Source: Clostridium sp. AF27-2AA
GTDB taxonomy: Bacteria; Bacillota; Clostridia; Lachnospirales; Lachnospiraceae
Reading direction: 5' to 3'
Length of the DNA: 64,000 nt
Assembly (NCBI RefSeq): GCF_003478505.1
Contig: NZ_QUFI01000018.1
Span: 1-64,000, forward strand
The notes beneath the pieces were generated by a model. It had not been told where the DNA came from. It saw only the letters and a program-made list of their open reading frames with translations, and ran no database searches. Position numbers and translations under genes: made by a program. Of the stretch, positions 60,263-64,000 are shown in pieces. Every line of letters starts with the position of its first letter. Within the stretch, counting starts at the first letter, position 1.

Positions 60263-61204
60263 TCAGGTCAGATTAGCCAGTGATCTCATGACCAGATCAA
60301 TATCCTGATTTTCCAGTTCCTGAATGATATGCAGATACGTTTTCTGCGTTGTGGTCATGCTTGCGTGTCCGAGTCTTCTGGCTACACTTCCAATGGATAC
60401 GCCCGCAAAAAGAAGAATTGAAGCATGCGTATGGCGCAGTCCATGAACTGAAATGGTGGATATCTGCAGTTTTTTGCAGTATCGCTCCAAAATTCCATTG
60501 ACCGTGGAATTATAAATAGGTTCATATTCATCCTGCTTCTTCACAAAAATCGGCTCCTCCGGTGGGAGATTTTTGGTCAGCTCCGCAAACTGCATGACCG
60601 TCTGCCAGTCAATCTGAATTTTCCGTATAGATGACTTGTTTTTCGTTGGAAGGAAGCCACCATTTCCCTTGTAATTCCACGTTTTGCTGATGGATAATGT
60701 CTGATGCGCAAAATCAAAATCCTTCGGTGTAAGGGCGAGTGCCTCAGAAAAACGCATGCCGGTTTTTGCTACAAGCAGGATAAACCAGTCCCAGTTCACT
60801 TCCTTTCCAAGATCCAGACTCTTTAAGAGCGTGTGCAGTTCGAACTGATTCAGATATTTGATTTTCTTCTCTGCCGGTGTTTTTCCCTTAATGATCACTT
60901 TCCGGGTGGGATCCCGGTCAATCAGACCTTCGTCCACAGCATCCAGAATCGCGCCTTTTAACTGATGATGAAAATCCATAGTTGTCTGTCTCTCATGGTG
61001 CTGCGCATAGTTATTGATCAGCTGCTGATATGTAATTCTTGTCATATTGCATAACTGCAATTCCGGAACCAGCTTTTTCAGCCATGCTTGCGTCATTTTA
61101 TATTTTGCAAGCGTTACCTCACGAATCGCCCCCTCTTTGTATACCTGAACCCACTGGGCATAATAATCAACAAATAAAGCCGTTGCTTTTGTTTCATCGA
61201 GCAT
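60263..61204 (-). CDS. Tyrosine recombinase (phage-type integrase)
   Basis: This 313-residue recombinase has an N-terminal SAM-like DNA-binding domain (about 1-125) and the catalytic domain with Arg in KTGMRFSEALAL, His-x-x-Arg in SVHGLRHTHASIL, a further His in RRLGHASMTTTQKTYLH, and Tyr at that end (TYLH). I chose the ATG at 61204 with its AGGAGG site. It lies 39 bases after hsdR on the same strand. Recombinases at this position often invert or switch hsdS specificity genes of type I restriction systems; whether it instead belongs to an element cannot be told because the hsdS/M side is outside the window. Confidence 0.92.
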   Translation of the reverse strand: MLDETKATALFVDYYAQWVQVYKEGAIREVTLAKYKMTQAWLKKLVPELQLCNMTRITYQQLINNYAQHHERQTTMDFHHQLKGAILDAVDEGLIDRDPTRKVIIKGKTPAEKKIKYLNQFELHTLLKSLDLGKEVNWDWFILLVAKTGMRFSEALALTPKDFDFAHQTLSISKTWNYKGNGGFLPTKNKSSIRKIQIDWQTVMQFAELTKNLPPEEPIFVKKQDEYEPIYNSTVNGILERYCKKLQISTISVHGLRHTHASILLFAGVSIGSVARRLGHASMTTTQKTYLHIIQELENQDIDLVMRSLANLT

Positions 61205-61243
61205 AAGATAAACCTCCTGTTTTCTCACACTGATGAAGGGCTC

Positions 61244-64000
61244 TTACTCCTTTGCAGATTCTTTCTTCCAGTTTTCCGGCTCCGGAATATCCATTCCACC
61301 TTCCAGCAAGAACTGGGTAAGTATCGAATCCACACGATTGTTTACCCGAAACATAGGCATTTTCTTTCCTTCCACCGCAGTAAAATATTCCTGTGCCTGT
61401 TCTTTTACCACAGTTGCCTTTAATGCGTCAAACCGCCCATAGTCATTGATATTTTCTTTTGTGATATTCAGCTTTAACAATTCGCGGATTATTTCTTCCG
61501 AGCATCCAAAATATCGGCAAAGCCGACGGATCTGTTCGGTTTTCTCGTTATTCGAATACATAACAATATAATCCTGCAATGTATATCCAGATCTTAATGA
61601 TACATCTCCGGTCTGAACGTCATGTAAAAATAAGTTCGCAAACTTCTGATCTTCCTGAGACAAAAAAGCAAAAGACTTATGTAATTCTTCCAGTGTCTGA
61701 TCCAGAACTTCCTGAGAAACTCCCGGCTGTTCCAACTGCTTCATCCACTTTTCGAAACGGGAATTCATATAGTTGTAGTCGATCATACCTGTATTCTGCT
61801 CCGTAAGATATGGATCAATCGAAAATGTAATTTCCTCCTCACTTTCTCCATCCTCCCCCGGCTTTCTGAGTTCCCGGTATCTCTGATGGAGAATCTCATA
61901 AGTATTCTCTGACAGCTTCACAGGAATTGTCTCTATAACCGTTCCATCCTCCGAAATCCGGTTATACTCCGTTTTCTCCCACACAAATCCCTGAATCTGC
62001 GCTGCCTGGTAATAAGTAGAAAACTCGCGGAACAATTTTGCAAATTTTGCCTTTATCTCTGTCTCCTCCGGGAGCCGGTCCAGTTCCACAATACCGGCAT
62101 TCCGGAACAGTTCCACCATATCCTGGCCAGTCAAATTCATGTGCTCAATATTATCAGGCAGATGATCCGCAAATAAGCCCATCGGCCGGTCACCAGAGTA
62201 CAATTTTACCGCATCCTCAATGTTGCGCTTCATCGTATGCGGCATCCGGTAATAACGGATAGAACCAAATGGTTTCTCATTGACATTGTACAGACGATTG
62301 GTTCTGGAAAATGCCTGAATCAGATTCTGATTCAACAGAATCTTATCCATATAAAGGGTGTTCACCCACTTGGAATCAAAACCTGTCAGCATCTGATTCA
62401 CTACGATCAGGAGGTCTAATTGCTGCTCCGGTTTCAGTCTTTCATACGGCTTCTTATGCGCCAGACGGGCTGCTACATCCTTCTTAAACTTTGCGTAGCC
62501 ACCGATATCAAACTGCTGGTCATACAGGTTATTGTAATCCTCCAGCATCTCTTTCAAGCCGTCTTCTTTATCCAAAGAACGCTGTCCGCCTTCATTGTCA
62601 ATCGTCGGATCAAACAGTCCCGTCACACGCAATTTTGGATTCTTTTTCCGAAACTTTTTATAATAACGCACCGCTTCCGGAATACTGCTTACCGCAAAAA
62701 TTCCATGGAATTTATTATTTCTGCTCAGTGTCAGCCAATTCTCAACGATATCGTCTACAACTGCATCTTGATAAGGATCCGATTCATACAACTCTTTCGA
62801 ATAATAGTCCTCAATGCCCTTCTGGTAAGTACCATCCTCCTGCTTCACACCGGCCATCGGCACTTCCTGTTCCGACATAAAATGGAAGTATACTTTGCTC
62901 TTTTTTTCATCCGCAACTGCCTCTTCCACGGAGGCTGCATCTGCCTGCCGCAAAGCAATTTTCTGTCTTAACGTCTTATCCTGAAACACCATCACCATGG
63001 TCGGATCGAATCCCAGCACATTTTTATCCCGGATTCCATCCGCAATGCTGTAGCGATGCAGTTCATTGCCGAAAATGTCAGCCGTTGTACTCAGCTTCTT
63101 CCCATTTTCATCAAACACCGGTGTACCGGTAAATCCGAAAAACAGCGCATTCGGAAAGGTATTCTTAATTGTCGTCAGCATTTCTCCAAAGGTCGAGCGG
63201 TGACATTCATCCAGAATAAAGACCACTCTCTTGGAACGTATGGTTTCCAGATCTTTTGCCCTCATCTTGCCTTCGGCATCCTCACGAATATTACTCATTT
63301 TCTGGATAGAAGACACGATCAGGGCGTCTTTCGGATCCATGCTGGTTAATTTCCCAATTAATGCAATCGTATCTTCCGTATCCTGTACATCATCCGGATG
63401 ATCTGCGAAAGCCCGGTATTCTTTCAACGACTGGGTACCCAGCTCAATACGGTCCATCAAAAACACAACTTTATCAGCGGTTCTGGCCTGCGCGATGAGC
63501 TGTGCCGATTTAAAGGAAGTCATGGTCTTTCCTGAACCTGTTGTATGCCAAATGTAACCGCCCAGCTGTTCCACATTGGACCAGTCCTGCGTAGCTGCAC
63601 GGTCTGAGATTTTATTCGCCGCATAATACTGATAACTGCGCATTACTTTCAAAACACCATCCGCCGAATCCGCAACGGTATAAAATCCAATCATCTGATG
63701 AGCCAGCGGAATCGACAAAATCGTCGAAGTCACCTTCCGCCAGTCATTGATCGGCTCATTGTTAAAATCCGCCCAATGAAAATAAAAGTCAGGATTAAAC
63801 TTCCCATCCGGTCCAGGATTCGCAAAATACAAAGTCTCTTCCGGGTTCATGGCAACAAAAATCTGCACCAGCGAAAATAAACCGGTAAACACACCTTCAT
63901 GCGCATATTTTTCAATCTGATTGCAAGCCTCCGTCACTGGGACACCAGATTTTTTCAGTTCAATATGAAACACCGGCATACCATTGATTAACAGCATCAG
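61244..64000 (-). CDS. hsdR: Type I restriction endonuclease subunit R, N-terminus cut by window end
   Basis: This HsdR motor-nuclease subunit runs off the window; about 918 residues are present. The nuclease core is seen at NGMPVFHIELKKSG, matching the ExK part of the PD-(D/E)xK site. The SF2 motor follows: Walker A WHTTGSGKT, DEAD-like motif VFILDECHRSTFG, motif III FFGFTGTP, and motif VI QAFSRTNRLYN. The C-terminus is helical. HsdR pulls DNA toward the methylase-specificity complex and cuts it. hsdM and hsdS are not in the window. The usual length is about 1000-1100 residues, so roughly 100-200 residues are missing. Confidence 0.93.
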   Translation of the reverse strand: MMLLINGMPVFHIELKKSGVPVTEACNQIEKYAHEGVFTGLFSLVQIFVAMNPEETLYFANPGPDGKFNPDFYFHWADFNNEPINDWRKVTSTILSIPLAHQMIGFYTVADSADGVLKVMRSYQYYAANKISDRAATQDWSNVEQLGGYIWHTTGSGKTMTSFKSAQLIAQARTADKVVFLMDRIELGTQSLKEYRAFADHPDDVQDTEDTIALIGKLTSMDPKDALIVSSIQKMSNIREDAEGKMRAKDLETIRSKRVVFILDECHRSTFGEMLTTIKNTFPNALFFGFTGTPVFDENGKKLSTTADIFGNELHRYSIADGIRDKNVLGFDPTMVMVFQDKTLRQKIALRQADAASVEEAVADEKKSKVYFHFMSEQEVPMAGVKQEDGTYQKGIEDYYSKELYESDPYQDAVVDDIVENWLTLSRNNKFHGIFAVSSIPEAVRYYKKFRKKNPKLRVTGLFDPTIDNEGGQRSLDKEDGLKEMLEDYNNLYDQQFDIGGYAKFKKDVAARLAHKKPYERLKPEQQLDLLIVVNQMLTGFDSKWVNTLYMDKILLNQNLIQAFSRTNRLYNVNEKPFGSIRYYRMPHTMKRNIEDAVKLYSGDRPMGLFADHLPDNIEHMNLTGQDMVELFRNAGIVELDRLPEETEIKAKFAKLFREFSTYYQAAQIQGFVWEKTEYNRISEDGTVIETIPVKLSENTYEILHQRYRELRKPGEDGESEEEITFSIDPYLTEQNTGMIDYNYMNSRFEKWMKQLEQPGVSQEVLDQTLEELHKSFAFLSQEDQKFANLFLHDVQTGDVSLRSGYTLQDYIVMYSNNEKTEQIRRLCRYFGCSEEIIRELLKLNITKENINDYGRFDALKATVVKEQAQEYFTAVEGKKMPMFRVNNRVDSILTQFLLEGGMDIPEPENWKKESAKE

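Overview
The window reads as chromosomal DNA of a Clostridia-class Firmicute, most likely Lachnospiraceae; the genus cannot be fixed from sequence alone. Grounds: clostridial sigma-A promoters (TTGACA-17-TATAAT types), strong AGGAGG ribosome sites, a 376-residue RpoD, HPr with His15 and Ser46, a Csp-like subtilase, QueH, a YtrA/YtrB-type regulator-ABC set and a molybdenum hydroxylase operon. Only two confident genes, a MATE transporter and an Rrf2 regulator, lie on the + strand; all others lie on the - strand.

Layout: 1-9370 holds hflKC, a MATE transporter behind a short promoter-terminator leader, a doubtful small secreted protein, and a MacAB-like efflux operon (adaptor, ATPase, permease, cell-wall-binding protein). 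This block is bounded by inverted copies of a repeat. 9371-9930 is a head-to-head pair of 180-nt rod-shaped structured elements next to tRNA-Asp. 10135-16774 carries glutamate synthase (gltD, gltB) and HPr. 16873-25347 is a run of housekeeping genes: queH, rpoD, a lipid kinase, mutY, birA, argF, an SPFH/NfeD pair and an rRNA methylase. 25440-27988 has nadE divergent from an Rrf2 regulator. 28078-31634 is a YtrA-like regulator, ABC ATPase and permease behind a 33-bp palindrome. 31694-37423 has intergenic hairpins, a small HTH protein, a large GGDEF-histidine kinase-receiver hybrid and a second MATE protein. 37528-46408 has a Csp-like S8 peptidase, an M32 carboxypeptidase, a lysozyme-like wall protein, an ABC-class ATPase, an FAD oxidoreductase and a Nudix hydrolase. 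46529-50054 is a three-subunit xanthine dehydrogenase-family operon. 50109-59064 has a PBP/SEDS pair, a U32 peptidase, an unusually long ZapA-coiled-coil protein and ruvAB. 59181-64000 has an SseB-like protein, a small peptide deformylase, a tyrosine recombinase and the start of a type I restriction system (hsdR, cut by the window end).

The parts most worth a second look are the structured repeat family at 1-43 and 9371-9930 (paired-arm substitutions that keep base pairing), the short leader ahead of the first MATE gene, the tandem-repeat ZapA fusion, the 21-bp repeats ahead of the deformylase, and the recombinase beside hsdR. No CRISPR array, rRNA or insertion-sequence transposase is visible.
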